From Sulfitobacter sp. F26169L (lineage in GTDB: Bacteria; Pseudomonadota; Alphaproteobacteria; Rhodobacterales; Rhodobacteraceae), in NCBI RefSeq assembly GCF_026410285.1, contig NZ_JAPMLP010000002.1:467633-531632 (forward strand): 64,000 bases of DNA, written 5' to 3'. The position numbers and the translations under genes were made by a program. Shown here piece by piece: positions 37,125-46,015 of this stretch. The notes below the pieces were generated by a model that searched no databases, was not told where the DNA came from, and saw only the letters and a program-made list of their open reading frames with translations. Position 1 is the stretch's first letter; every line of letters begins with the position of its first letter.

Positions 37125-37991
37125 GTGGATAAACGTCTGCTATCATTCGGCCACGGCTACAGCGCGCGCGCATTGGCTGCACGATTGGTGCCAGAAGGCT
37201 GGCATATTGTGGGAACAACCCGCAGCGCCGCGAAGCTGGACGGGATCGCCGCAACTGGTGTAGAGCCATTTCTTTGGCCTGATGACGATCCTACCGATTT
37301 GATCGAAGAGTTCCCCAATATTCTTGTCTCGGCAAGTCCGGGGCCGGACGGTGATCCGGTTCTGGCTGCGCTAGGGTCAGTATTTGAACGATCTGCATCT
37401 GACATGCGCTGGGTCGGATATCTTTCCACCACCGGTGTTTATGGTGACCACAAAGGCCGCTGGGTGGACGAGCAAACGCCGCTAACGCCGACAACCAGAC
37501 GCGGTCAGGCGCGGGTGGAGGCCGAGGCGGCATGGCGCGAGATACCTGATCTGCCGTTACACATATTCAGGCTTGCCGGAATATACGGACCCGAGCGCGG
37601 CCCATTCGAAAAGGTGCGCAATGGCACCGCGCGACGCATCATCAAAGAGGGTCAGGTTTTCAGCCGGATTCATGTAGATGATATCGCACTTGCCTTGGAG
37701 CTTTCCCTGCAGACCCCCGATGCCGGCGCTATTTATAATGTATGTGATGATGATCCCGCCCCGCCAGAAGACGTAATCGGCCATGCTGCGCGTCTGCTGG
37801 GTGTCCCGATTCCCCCCGGGATTCCGTTCGAGACGGCTGAAATGACCCCCATGGCACGCAGCTTTTACGCCGAGAGTAAGCGGGTGCGGAACGATCACAT
37901 CAAGCAGGCGTTGGGTTGGAAATTGACCTATCCTGATTACCGGAGCGGTCTTGCCGCGATGCTCGCGTATTGTATGCAGACCGAAAACTGA
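37125..37991 (+). CDS. NAD(P)-dependent epimerase-like SDR protein (YeeZ type)
   Basis: A 288-residue atypical SDR. The first strand-loop is SFGHGYSARALAARL, a degenerate GxGxxA dinucleotide-binding motif typical of the YeeZ group. GYLSTTGVYGDHKGRWVDEQTPLTPTTRRG shows Ser/Thr and Tyr near the expected catalytic region, but the YxxxK lysine pattern is not clear, so catalysis is uncertain. RLAGIYGPERGP and RIHVDDIALAL are conserved epimerase-family blocks. The start is GTG 37125 after GAGGGAG. exoD begins at the very next base after its stop. Confidence 0.78.
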   Translation: MDKRLLSFGHGYSARALAARLVPEGWHIVGTTRSAAKLDGIAATGVEPFLWPDDDPTDLIEEFPNILVSASPGPDGDPVLAALGSVFERSASDMRWVGYLSTTGVYGDHKGRWVDEQTPLTPTTRRGQARVEAEAAWREIPDLPLHIFRLAGIYGPERGPFEKVRNGTARRIIKEGQVFSRIHVDDIALALELSLQTPDAGAIYNVCDDDPAPPEDVIGHAARLLGVPIPPGIPFETAEMTPMARSFYAESKRVRNDHIKQALGWKLTYPDYRSGLAAMLAYCMQTEN

Positions 37992-38579
37992 ATGACCAAT
38001 ATCACCCCCCGCGATCTGTCCGATTTACTTGAGAATGTCGCAGCAGCTGCCAGATCGAATGATACGGTCTCGGTTCGTGAGGTTCTGGAGCAGTTTGGCG
38101 AACGCTCGATTACACCCGTCGTTCTGGTGATTGCGGTCATACTGATCTCCCCGATCTCCGGTGTGCCAGGAATGCCGACATTGTCCGCGTGCCTTATTAT
38201 CCTACTGGCAGTTCAGGCTTTGGGGGGCAGACGTCGTTTATGGGTGCCGGATATTTTGTTGCGCCAGCGGATGTCAGGGGCGCGACTGGAGAAGATGGTT
38301 GGATGGTTGCGCAAGCCCTCCGCATTTGTCGACAGGCACTCTACCTCGCGATTGACAGTTCTCACACGCGGACCTGTACGGTTGATGACGTTGCTAGCCT
38401 GTATCTGTATCCCGCTGGCATGGCCGATTCTTGAAATCCTGCCGTTTGTAACTTCAATCGGTGCCTTCACAGTTGCGTTGCTGGTGTTTGGTCTTTTCAT
38501 GGATGATGGTCTGTATGTGTTGGCCGGGTACGGGATGATCGCGCTCACTCTTGGGGTGGGGCTGTTTTTTCTGGTCTGA
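37992..38579 (+). CDS. ExoD family protein
   Basis: A 195-residue membrane protein of the ExoD family, first described in rhizobia, where loss affects exopolysaccharide production and alkali tolerance. The N-terminal helix (LSDLLENVAAAARSNDTVSVREVLEQFGERS) and membrane part with PVVLVIAVILISPISGVPGMPTLSACLIILLAVQ are typical. Four to five hydrophobic helices are present. The molecular activity of ExoD is not known. It starts directly after the SDR stop codon and so is probably translated with it. Confidence 0.87.
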   Translation: MTNITPRDLSDLLENVAAAARSNDTVSVREVLEQFGERSITPVVLVIAVILISPISGVPGMPTLSACLIILLAVQALGGRRRLWVPDILLRQRMSGARLEKMVGWLRKPSAFVDRHSTSRLTVLTRGPVRLMTLLACICIPLAWPILEILPFVTSIGAFTVALLVFGLFMDDGLYVLAGYGMIALTLGVGLFFLV

Positions 38580-38644
38580 CCGCGCCTTGTCGAGGTGGGA
38601 CGGACACGCCATATACATCCGAACCCGCGAACTACGGAGCCCTC

Positions 38645-39433
38645 ATGACCTTCACACAAAAGCTTGCAGCCGTTCTTGAAACGGACCGAGTAAGAAATGC
38701 CATTCTTCTGGTGATTCTGTTCAATGCCGTAATTCTTGGTCTGGAAACATCAAAACCGCTGATGGAACGTGCAGGTGGGATTATCATTATGCTGGACAGG
38801 TTCTGTCTGGCTGTGTTTGTCGCGGAACTGTTGGCAAAACTGATCGCCTACCGGATGCGGTTTTTTCGCGATGGTTGGAATATATTCGATTTCGTGATTG
38901 TCGGTTTGTCGCTTATTCCTGCGGCGCAGGGGTTCTCTGCACTGCGTGCGTTGCGGATATTGCGGGTGCTGCGGGTTGTCTCTGTGGCGCCGCGTTTGCG
39001 TCGCGTGGTTGAAGGATTCGTTACAGCTCTACCCGGCATGGCATCGGTGTTTATCCTGATGGCGCTGATTTTTTATATCGCCGCTGTTATGGCGACGAAA
39101 CTGTTCGGCACATCGTTTGATGAATGGTTCGGCACCCTGGGACGCTCGGGGTATTCCCTGTTTCAGATCATGACGCTGGAAAGCTGGTCAATGGGCATCG
39201 TGCGACCGGTGATGGAGGTCTATCCATACGCATGGATGTTCTTTGTCCCGTTTATTATGGTCACTACTTTTGCAGTTGTGAACCTGCTGGTCGGTTTGAT
39301 CGTCAACTCGATGCAGGACGCTCACCAAGAGGAATCAGTGGCAAGCACGGATGCATACCGTGCGGATGTGCATGACAGACTGGAAGCATTGGAAGCTAAA
39401 CTGGACCAGTTGATCGCGGCGCAGAAAAACTAG
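38645..39433 (+). CDS. Voltage-gated sodium channel of the NaChBac family
   Basis: A 262-residue six-helix ion channel subunit that would assemble as a tetramer. S1-S3 cover residues ~18-95. S4 has a regular arginine ladder (R101, R104, R107, R110 in [14 protein letters not shown]). The pore filter is TLESWSM at residues 177-183, the sequence found in prokaryotic sodium channels. S6 ([25 protein letters not shown]) leads to a C-terminal coiled coil ([16 protein letters not shown]). Family members open on depolarisation and can affect motility and pH behaviour. Its stop shares a CTAG with the convergent dxs stop. Confidence 0.93.
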   Translation: MTFTQKLAAVLETDRVRNAILLVILFNAVILGLETSKPLMERAGGIIIMLDRFCLAVFVAELLAKLIAYRMRFFRDGWNIFDFVIVGLSLIPAAQGFSALRALRILRVLRVVSVAPRLRRVVEGFVTALPGMASVFILMALIFYIAAVMATKLFGTSFDEWFGTLGRSGYSLFQIMTLESWSMGIVRPVMEVYPYAWMFFVPFIMVTTFAVVNLLVGLIVNSMQDAHQEESVASTDAYRADVHDRLEALEAKLDQLIAAQKN

Positions 39434-41358
39434 GCGCTTTGCGCGCCGATTGATCCAATGCCGAGCGTATCCAGCACTTTTGCCGCGATCTGTTCGGCAT
39501 TCATTCCCGCCACTGCATACATATCTGCAGGGTTTGCCTGATCGATAAAGATGTCGGGCAATACCATAGAACGATATTTCAAACCGCTATCAAATACGCC
39601 TTCTTCGGCCAGCAGTTGCGCCACATGGCTGCCAAAACCGCCAATCGCGCCTTCTTCAACGGTGATTAATGCCTCGTGGTCTTCTGCAAGTGACAGGATC
39701 ATGTCACGGTCCAGCGGCTTGGCAAAACGGGCGTCGGCAACTGTCGGGGTAATCCCTCTTGCAGTCAGGGCCTCTGCCGCTTTCTCCACTTCTTCCAAAC
39801 GGGTCCCGAATGAAAGGATCGCAACGCGGCTACCTTTGGAAATCATCCGACCCCTGCCAATTTCCAGCGGTACGCCACGCTCCGGCATGTCAACGCCGCG
39901 CCCTTCACCGCGCGGAAAGCGGAAAGCAATCGGCCCGTCATCATGGGCTGCTGCCGTGGCCACCATGTGTTTCAGCTCTGCCTCATCAGCAGCGGCCATT
40001 ACAACAAATCCGGGGAGGTTGGCGAGAAACGCGATATCGAATGATCCCGCATGTGTTGCGCCATCCGCACCGACCAACCCTGCGCGATCTATCGCAAACC
40101 GGACTGGCAGGCGTTGAATTGCAACGTCATGCACCACCTGATCGTAGCCGCGTTGCAGGAACGTGGAATACATCGTGCAAAACGGTTTCATTCCGCCAGC
40201 GGCCAGTGCCGCGGAAAAAGTCACGCCATGCTGCTCTGCAATTCCGACGTCAAAACACCGCGAAGGGTAGCGCGCAAGAAAAGGGTTGAGGCCGGTGCCA
40301 TCGGGCATGGCGGCAGTCACCGCGCAAATTTTGTCGTCTTCGGCGGCCAGTTGCAAAAGTGTATCCGCAAAAACGTTTGTATAGCTGGGCGCGTTGCTGG
40401 GTGCCTTCTTCTGCTCTCCGGTCACTACATTGAATTTTGCGGTCGCATGGCCCTTGTCCCGCGCCGCTTCGGCTGGCCCGTACCCCTTGCCCTTTTTGGT
40501 CAACACATGGATCAGGATCGGCCCTGTCGCGCGGGCCTTAACTGTGCGCAGCACCGGCAACAACTGGTCCATATCATGCCCGTCGATCGGGCCGACATAA
40601 TTGAATCCCAATTGCTCGAACAGCGTGCCACCGACGGCCATCCCTTTCAGCATTTCCTTTGCGCGCTTTGCACCTTCGCGGAAAGGATAGGGCAGCAGGC
40701 TCACCGCGCCTTTTGCGGCGGATTTGAATTCCTGAAATGGCTCTTCCGCATAAAGGCGGCTTAGATAGGCCGACATAGCGCCAACAGGGGGCGCGATACT
40801 CATCTCGTTGTCGTTCAGGATAACAATCATTCGCTTTTTCAGATGGCCGGCGTTGTTCATCGCCTCATAGGCCATGCCCGCCGACATAGAGCCATCGCCG
40901 ATCACCGCAATCGCATCACCCAATCCTTCGGGCACAACGCCGCCCAGATCCCGCGCCACCGCAAATCCCAACGCCGCCGAGATCGAGGTGGAGCTATGCG
41001 CAGCACCGAACGGATCATAGGGCGATTCCGCGCGTTTGGTAAAACCGCTCAAACCGTTTTCCATGCGCAAGGTGCGAATACGATCCCGCCTTTCTGTCAG
41101 AATTTTATGCGGATAGCACTGGTGGCCAACGTCCCAGATGATCTTGTCGCGCGGCGTATCGAAAACCGCATGCAGTGCGACCGTCAGTTCGACTACACCC
41201 AAACCAGCGCCCAAATGTCCGCCCGTCACGGATACCGCCGAGATAGTTTCCGCACGTACTTCATCTGCCAATTGCGTCAATTCGCGGTCCGAAAGGCCTT
41301 TCATATCCGCAGGGCGGTTGATCCGGTCCAGGAGCGGAGTGGTTGGCGTATCGGTCAT
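39430..41358 (-). CDS. dxs: 1-Deoxy-D-xylulose-5-phosphate synthase
   Basis: Dxs joins pyruvate and glyceraldehyde 3-phosphate with thiamine diphosphate, the first step of the MEP isoprenoid pathway. The 642-residue length is standard. Seen are [30 protein letters not shown] motif in [16 protein letters not shown], the TPP motif [16 protein letters not shown] and the C-terminal transketolase block [16 protein letters not shown] placed the start at [12 protein letters not shown] (41358), with AGGGA upstream; the longer frame overlaps ispA. It is the last gene of xseB-ispA-dxs. Confidence 0.97.
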   Translation of the reverse strand: MTDTPTTPLLDRINRPADMKGLSDRELTQLADEVRAETISAVSVTGGHLGAGLGVVELTVALHAVFDTPRDKIIWDVGHQCYPHKILTERRDRIRTLRMENGLSGFTKRAESPYDPFGAAHSSTSISAALGFAVARDLGGVVPEGLGDAIAVIGDGSMSAGMAYEAMNNAGHLKKRMIVILNDNEMSIAPPVGAMSAYLSRLYAEEPFQEFKSAAKGAVSLLPYPFREGAKRAKEMLKGMAVGGTLFEQLGFNYVGPIDGHDMDQLLPVLRTVKARATGPILIHVLTKKGKGYGPAEAARDKGHATAKFNVVTGEQKKAPSNAPSYTNVFADTLLQLAAEDDKICAVTAAMPDGTGLNPFLARYPSRCFDVGIAEQHGVTFSAALAAGGMKPFCTMYSTFLQRGYDQVVHDVAIQRLPVRFAIDRAGLVGADGATHAGSFDIAFLANLPGFVVMAAADEAELKHMVATAAAHDDGPIAFRFPRGEGRGVDMPERGVPLEIGRGRMISKGSRVAILSFGTRLEEVEKAAEALTARGITPTVADARFAKPLDRDMILSLAEDHEALITVEEGAIGGFGSHVAQLLAEEGVFDSGLKYRSMVLPDIFIDQANPADMYAVAGMNAEQIAAKVLDTLGIGSIGAQSA

Positions 41359-41368
41359 TTCGTCATCC

Positions 41369-42235
41369 CTAGCTTTTGCGCGCAATCACAAACTGCGCTG
41401 CCTCACGCAGCGTGTCGGCGTCTTTGCCATAGGCAGATAGCACATCACAAGCAGAAGTCGCCAAAGATTGCGCGCGCGCTTTGGCACCATCAAGGCCAAG
41501 AAGTGATACGAATGTGGCTTTGCCAGCGCTCGCGTCTTTCCCGACGGCCTTTCCCAAAGTAACCACACTCCCCTCAACATCAAGAATATCATCGGCAATC
41601 TGGAATGCGAGGCCAAGATCACGGGCATATTGTCCCAGCGCTGTGCTGTCGGCCTGCGCCATCTCAGGCCCCACAGTGGCGGCCCACTCGATCAATGCTC
41701 CGGTTTTCCCTGCTTGAAGATCGGTGATTTCGGACAGATTCAAAGGTGTTTTTGCTGTTTCAGCCGCGATATCCAATGCTTGACCGCCGACCATTCCGCG
41801 CACCCCCGCTGCTTGCGCGAGGGATACCACAAGCTGAAGCCGCGCTGCCATTGGGCATTCCGTCTGCGCCACCAACTCAAATGCAAGGGCCTGCAATGCA
41901 TCCCCTGCAAGCACGGCAGTTGCTTCATCCCATTTGCGATGCACAGTGGGTTGTCCGCGCCGCAAATCATCATCATCCATACAAGGCAAATCGTCATGCA
42001 CCAGAGAGTACGCATGCATCGCCTCAATCGAAGCCGCCGCAGCCGCCGCATCTTTCGCAGCAATATTATGCAGTCGCGCTGACTCTAGAACCAGAAATGC
42101 ACGCAATCCCTTGCCGCCAGTGGTTCCATATATCATCGCTTTGCGAATTTCCCCACATCCGCCGTCAAGCGCGGCCGCAATACGGGTCGAGGCCAGATCA
42201 CCCGCCTCCAGCAAGGCCTGCGCAAAACGGCCCAC
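41369..42235 (-). CDS. ispA: Farnesyl/geranylgeranyl diphosphate synthase (IspA)
   Basis: A 288-residue trans-isoprenyl diphosphate synthase. The first aspartate-rich motif reads [20 protein letters not shown] and the second [13 protein letters not shown], both metal-binding and catalytic. [13 protein letters not shown] supplies the diphosphate-binding residues near residue 41. It probably makes farnesyl diphosphate for ubiquinone, undecaprenyl and carotenoid precursors. The start is GTG 42235, 2 bp after the xseB stop, and dxs starts 10 bp after its end. AAGGG lies within the end of xseB. Confidence 0.93.
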   Translation of the reverse strand: MGRFAQALLEAGDLASTRIAAALDGGCGEIRKAMIYGTTGGKGLRAFLVLESARLHNIAAKDAAAAAASIEAMHAYSLVHDDLPCMDDDDLRRGQPTVHRKWDEATAVLAGDALQALAFELVAQTECPMAARLQLVVSLAQAAGVRGMVGGQALDIAAETAKTPLNLSEITDLQAGKTGALIEWAATVGPEMAQADSTALGQYARDLGLAFQIADDILDVEGSVVTLGKAVGKDASAGKATFVSLLGLDGAKARAQSLATSACDVLSAYGKDADTLREAAQFVIARKS

Positions 42236-42237
42236 GG

Positions 42238-42480
42238 CTACAGCCCTTCGACAGGCTTCAATCCGGCAGGGTTACCGTCACCATCCAGCGTGATAACGGC
42301 AACTTTTTCTTCCGCTTCTTTCAGTTTTGCCTCACAACGGGCTTTCAGTAGCGCACCGCGTTCATACAGGGTAATACTCTCGTCCAGCGCAACGTCGCCG
42401 CGCTCCAGCTTTCCCAATACAGTCTCTAATTCGGCCATTGCCGCTTCAAAGCTCATCTCGTTCACAGGGGTATCGCTCAT
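42238..42480 (-). CDS. xseB: Exodeoxyribonuclease VII small subunit
   Basis: An 80-residue helical protein that binds the large subunit XseA to degrade single-stranded DNA. The family pattern is MSFEAAMAELETVLGKLERGDVALDESITLYERG, followed by LKARCEAKLKEAEEKV. I placed the start at MSDTPVNEM (42480), after GAGAGAG; the longer frame to 42543 is unlike the family. It heads the xseB-ispA-dxs operon, an arrangement common in proteobacteria. Confidence 0.95.
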   Translation of the reverse strand: MSDTPVNEMSFEAAMAELETVLGKLERGDVALDESITLYERGALLKARCEAKLKEAEEKVAVITLDGDGNPAGLKPVEGL

Positions 42481-42556
42481 GGAAAAACTCTCTCGTTTCG
42501 TATTCAGGCAATCATACCGGTCCGGCATCGCCATGACCAGCACAGCTTCGCCCTAA

Positions 42557-42618
42557 TTCTTTTGGCTAAAAATATCCCGGGGGAATCGTCGCGAAGGGAC
42601 GATGGGGGCTGGCCCCCT
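42557..42618 (-). repeat. 3'-end hairpin repeat module, copy 2
   Basis: Read on the minus strand from just behind the petR stop: GGGGGCCAGCCCCC, then ATCGTC pairing with GACGAT across a 7-base loop, then CCCCC, GGGATATTTTT and the AGCCAAAAGAA tail. The tail matches 24551-24571 for 21 bases. The hairpin bases differ from copy 1 but keep pairing, which suggests RNA structure matters. Confidence 0.7.
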
Positions 42619-42625
42619 CAACCCG

Positions 42626-43327
42626 CTAATCGGGCGCAAGCATATAGCCCGCACCACGCACGGTTTGCAGATATTGCGGTTGCTTGGGGTCTGCCTCGAT
42701 TTTGCGGCGCAGGCGGGTGATTTGAACATCTACCGCACGCTCTTGCGCCTGACCACGGTCGCGCCCCAGTTCCTCCACCAGTTTCGCACGGCTTAATGCC
42801 TCTCCCGGTTTTGCCGCAAATATCTTCATCAGCTGGATTTCCGTTGCAGTCAGCCGGACAAGCTCTTCCCCCTGCCACATCTCGCCCCGCTCCATATCAT
42901 AACAGATCGGCCCCAAATACAGTACCTTCGGCGCGGTGTCCTGGGGGGCGGCTTCGGGCATCCGGCGCAAGATTGCGTTTATGCGCAACAGCAGTTCCTT
43001 GGGCTCGAACGGCTTGGCAAGGTAATCATCCGCACCCGCTTCCAGTCCCTCGATCCTGTTGCCGGTTTCGCCTTTTGCGGTCAGCAGCAAAATCGGTGTC
43101 GTCATTGTTTCGCGCAGAGATCGCGTCAGGCTCAGCCCGTCTTCGCCCGGCATCATCACATCAAGGATAAGCATATCAAATTCCAGGCCCGACAATATTC
43201 GTCGTGCATGGGCCGCATCCCGTGCTGCTGTCACCAGAAATCCGTGCCGCATCAGAAATTTCTGCAAGAGAGTGCGAATGCGTTCGTCGTCATCCACAAT
43301 CAACAGGTGCGCATCGGGGGTACTCAT
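42626..43327 (-). CDS. petR: OmpR-family response regulator, PetR-like
   Basis: A 233-residue response regulator. The receiver domain has the acidic pocket VDDD, the phosphorylated Asp in MLILDVMMPGEDG, and the Lys of LAKPFEPKEL. The C-terminal winged-helix domain has LTATEIQLMKIFAAKPGEALSR and QITRLRRKIEADPKQPQYLQTVRGAGYML. The pairing with a MarR-type gene that overlaps it by 4 bases matches petP-petR of Rhodobacter capsulatus, which are needed for cytochrome bc1 and photosynthetic growth there. Here they lie about 11 kb from petABC. Confidence 0.85.
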   Translation of the reverse strand: MSTPDAHLLIVDDDERIRTLLQKFLMRHGFLVTAARDAAHARRILSGLEFDMLILDVMMPGEDGLSLTRSLRETMTTPILLLTAKGETGNRIEGLEAGADDYLAKPFEPKELLLRINAILRRMPEAAPQDTAPKVLYLGPICYDMERGEMWQGEELVRLTATEIQLMKIFAAKPGEALSRAKLVEELGRDRGQAQERAVDVQITRLRRKIEADPKQPQYLQTVRGAGYMLAPD

Positions 43328-43833
43328 AATGTGCTGTCTCTCAGGCGGGCGTAGCTGGCGCGCATTTCACTGTCCATCATCGCCTCTAGCACAGTTCGAA
43401 AACCGGCCACGGCATCGGGGCCTGCATCGCGAAACGCTGCCCGCATCCGCGCGCGCTGTGCATCCGAAAGTGTCTGTTCCAATTCCTGTCCCGCCTGTGT
43501 GAGGTTCAGATGTCGCTCGCGTTTGTCCATCCGTCCGACCTTGCTTTCTACCAGACCATCCGCAATCAATGTGCGCAATACACGGTTCAGCGATTGTTTC
43601 GTGACCCCCAGCAGGTTCAGCAAATTGTTGACAGTTGTCCCCGGCGCGCGGCCTATGAAATGGATCGCGCGGTGGTGGGCGCGTCCATACGCCATTTCAG
43701 CAAGGATCCTGTCAGGATCGGCGGTAAAGCCGCGATAGGCAAAAAACATCGCCTCGATTCCCTGCCGCAGCTGTTCGTCCGTAAGAAACAGCAGCGCCTC
43801 GCCGCTTGCGGGGCTGGATGTGCGCCTGTCCAT
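43324..43833 (-). CDS. petP: MarR-family regulator, PetP-like
   Basis: A 169-residue winged-helix regulator of the MarR family. The DNA-binding part reads NNLLNLLGVTKQSLNRVLRTLIADGLVESKVGRMDKRERHLNLTQAGQELE, with the recognition helix (TKQSLNRVLRTL) and wing. The N-terminal segment contains FFAYRGFTADPDRILAEMAYGRAHHRAIHFI. It is co-translated with petR. Upstream, a perfect 5+5 palindrome over the ilvE promoter is a candidate binding site. In R. capsulatus this gene pair affects bc1 expression. Confidence 0.84.
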   Translation of the reverse strand: MDRRTSSPASGEALLFLTDEQLRQGIEAMFFAYRGFTADPDRILAEMAYGRAHHRAIHFIGRAPGTTVNNLLNLLGVTKQSLNRVLRTLIADGLVESKVGRMDKRERHLNLTQAGQELEQTLSDAQRARMRAAFRDAGPDAVAGFRTVLEAMMDSEMRASYARLRDSTL

Positions 43834-43874
43834 GGATATCCTCCCGAGGTCAATTCAGAGCGGCAGTTTAAGTC

Positions 43875-43910
43875 AGTGTTGTTGACACTCCAACCCCGAA
43901 AGGCTACGCA
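43875..43910 (+). promoter_or_regulatory. Probable ilvE promoter with overlapping palindrome
   Basis: TTGACA (43882-43887), a 17-base spacer and TACGCA (43905-43910) face ilvE. The palindrome AGTGT-TGTTG-ACACT (43875-43889) covers the -35 box and lies 42 bp from the divergent petP start. Confidence 0.5.
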
Positions 43911-43989
43911 AAATCGAATATGGCGTAACTAAATTTCGACACCGATTGCTTTAGCGCAACAATCGAAAAAAATGTAAAAGGAAAGTACA

Positions 43990-44859
43990 ATGGCTGGCGG
44001 ATATGATGACCGTGACGGACACATCTGGATGGACGGGAAGATGATCCCGTGGCGGGAAGCCAATGTGCATATACTGACCCACGCCATGCACTACGCCTCC
44101 TCTGTGTTTGAGGGAGAGCGCGCGTACAATGGCAAGATTTTCAAAAGCCGCGAACATTCCGAACGCCTCAAGCGCTCTGCAGAGCTGATCGATTTTGAAA
44201 TCCCCTATTCGATAGATGAAATCGAGGCCGCGAAAAACGAAGTGTTGAAAGCATCGGGGCTGAAAGACGCCTACGTGCGCGCGGTTGCTTGGCGCGGGGC
44301 AGGGGATGACATGGGCGTCGCCTCGCAAAGGAATCCTGTGCGCATGGCGATCGCGGCATGGGAATGGGGCGCGTATTATGGTGATGCCAAAATGCAAGGC
44401 GCCAAGCTCGACATATCCAAATGGAAGCGTCCCTCTCCCGAGACAATTCCCTGCCATGCCAAGGCGGCAGGTTTGTATATGATCTGCACCATGTCCAAAC
44501 ATGCGGCAGAGGCCAAAGGCTGTTCCGATGCGATGATGTTCGACCATCGCGGGTATGTGGCCGAAGCCACGGGCGCGAATATCTTTTTTGTAAAAAACGG
44601 GGAGGTTCATACCCCCGTGCCAGACTGTTTCCTTAATGGTATCACCCGCCAGACGGTGATCGAAATGCTGCGCGAACGGGGGATCGTCGTACACGAACGC
44701 CACATCATGGCCGAGGAACTTGACGGATTCGAGCAGTGCTGGCTGACAGGTACCGCTGCGGAAGTCACGCCCGTAGGCCAGATCGGTGAACATACTTTCG
44801 AAGTTGGCGCGCTGACCCGCGACATCGCGGAAAGTTATGAAAAACTTGTGCGCGCGTAA
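43990..44859 (+). CDS. ilvE: Branched-chain amino acid aminotransferase
   Basis: A fold-type IV PLP enzyme that transfers the amino group in the last step of leucine, isoleucine and valine synthesis. The 289-residue protein has the PLP lysine Lys158 in ETIPCHAKAAGLYM, the substrate-binding block HAMHYASSVFEGERAY, and ATGANIFFVKNGEVHTP near the phosphate site. The start ATG follows AAGGA. It is divergent from petPR and is followed by two perfect hairpins. D-amino acid transaminases share the fold, but the HYASSVFEGERAY block fits IlvE. Confidence 0.95.
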   Translation: MAGGYDDRDGHIWMDGKMIPWREANVHILTHAMHYASSVFEGERAYNGKIFKSREHSERLKRSAELIDFEIPYSIDEIEAAKNEVLKASGLKDAYVRAVAWRGAGDDMGVASQRNPVRMAIAAWEWGAYYGDAKMQGAKLDISKWKRPSPETIPCHAKAAGLYMICTMSKHAAEAKGCSDAMMFDHRGYVAEATGANIFFVKNGEVHTPVPDCFLNGITRQTVIEMLRERGIVVHERHIMAEELDGFEQCWLTGTAAEVTPVGQIGEHTFEVGALTRDIAESYEKLVRA

Positions 44860-44877
44860 TTACCGATGCCGGATGTC

Positions 44878-44932
44878 GCCACCAGCCGGAGCGAAGCTCC
44901 GGCTGGTGGCGTAGCGGGGCCGAAGGCCCCGC
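44878..44932. repeat. Two tandem perfect hairpins between convergent genes
   Basis: A 15-bp perfect stem (44878-44892 with 44896-44910) around GAA, then an 8-bp stem GCGGGGCC/GGCCCCGC (44914-44921 with 44925-44932), also around GAA. They lie between ilvE and the convergent cyclase gene. Neither has a T-run on either side, so they may act as a bidirectional barrier or RNA-end stabiliser rather than a classical terminator. Confidence 0.7.
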
Positions 44933-44943
44933 AAAACCTGATG

Positions 44944-45891
44944 TCAGTATAAGGCGACGGGGTTGATCATGGCCTGCACCGAGCCGACAATTCGCGGCTG
45001 CCCCAAAACAAACATGAACTCGTTTACACCTTCACGCAGCAGCGGTCCGACATTCATGGTTTCCAGAATATAAATCCCGTTCTCTTTCAACAGCGTAACG
45101 TGACCGTAAAATACCTTGTCATCCGGCGCCGGCGGAATTGGTTCTAACCCCCAAGTGTCCGCACCAACCGCCATAGGGTTGAGGGAAGCGATATAAACCG
45201 CGCCTTCATTACTCAGCCCCGGTTCAGTGCTGCCCCAGGCTGCCGGATCACTTTCCAGCATGCCTTCGGTCCATCCGGTATGGAACAGAATGATGTCGCC
45301 TTCGCCCATGGTCACGCCCTGCGCTTCCGCTGCAGCTTTGATTTCGGCCGATCCGAAATGCGCGCCGGCGGCCATCACTTCAACACCCGCATGGGCCGCC
45401 ATATCCAGTATCACCGCACGACCAACCAGCGGTGGCACGGCGTGGGTGCCCAGCTTGGTCAGGCCTGTGATCGCGCTTATCTCTTTCTCGTCCAGACAGT
45501 TGTAATAATGACCGCCCTCGCCAAGATGCCCTAACCCGTCAAGCTGAGATCCGATGCCGATCCACGTCTGCAAAATGTCATCGTTATAGTTGCCCTCGTA
45601 TCCGAAGCCCGACAGTTTTTGACCGCCTTGCTGATTCGGTTGCACAACCTGTAGGTTAAGCGAGCGGGGCGGAAAAGCTGGCGTGTTTGGCCCGATGGCG
45701 ATGCCAAGCGGCATGGATTTCCCCTGCTTGATCAGCGAAGCCGCGGCGAGCGTCCGTTCTGGCGTGACCAGATTGGCAGAGCCGAGCGTGTCATCCGCGC
45801 CCCATTGGCTGGATGACGTGCATTCAGCCCATGCAGCACCCGCACCCATGCTCAACCCGAGGCATAGGGCTGTTATTTTCGTCAAAGTCAT
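44944..45891 (-). CDS. Exported cyclase-family protein
   Basis: A 315-residue protein of the cyclase family (related to kynurenine formamidase and isatin hydrolase). It has a signal peptide (MTLTKITALCLGLSMGAGAAWA), so it acts in the periplasm. The metal-binding block HxGTHxDxPxH of many relatives reads IGSQLDGLGHLGEGGHYYN, with Gln in place of the first His pair position. Further blocks are AVILDMAAHAG and GDIILFHTGWTEG. This is a long-form subgroup; its substrate is unknown. It appears to be a single-gene unit, with its start near an isolated intergenic stretch. Confidence 0.82.
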   Translation of the reverse strand: MTLTKITALCLGLSMGAGAAWAECTSSSQWGADDTLGSANLVTPERTLAAASLIKQGKSMPLGIAIGPNTPAFPPRSLNLQVVQPNQQGGQKLSGFGYEGNYNDDILQTWIGIGSQLDGLGHLGEGGHYYNCLDEKEISAITGLTKLGTHAVPPLVGRAVILDMAAHAGVEVMAAGAHFGSAEIKAAAEAQGVTMGEGDIILFHTGWTEGMLESDPAAWGSTEPGLSNEGAVYIASLNPMAVGADTWGLEPIPPAPDDKVFYGHVTLLKENGIYILETMNVGPLLREGVNEFMFVLGQPRIVGSVQAMINPVALY

Positions 45892-46015
45892 TTTGATCCT
45901 CCACTTTTGAACGGGCGCGCCCTCTGGTGGGGCAGATTCGCCTCCTGTGAAGTTTCAGGCTAACACGGCTTCCTTCATTGACGAGAAATTTCAGCAGTTA
46001 CAGGTAGGTCGCCGC

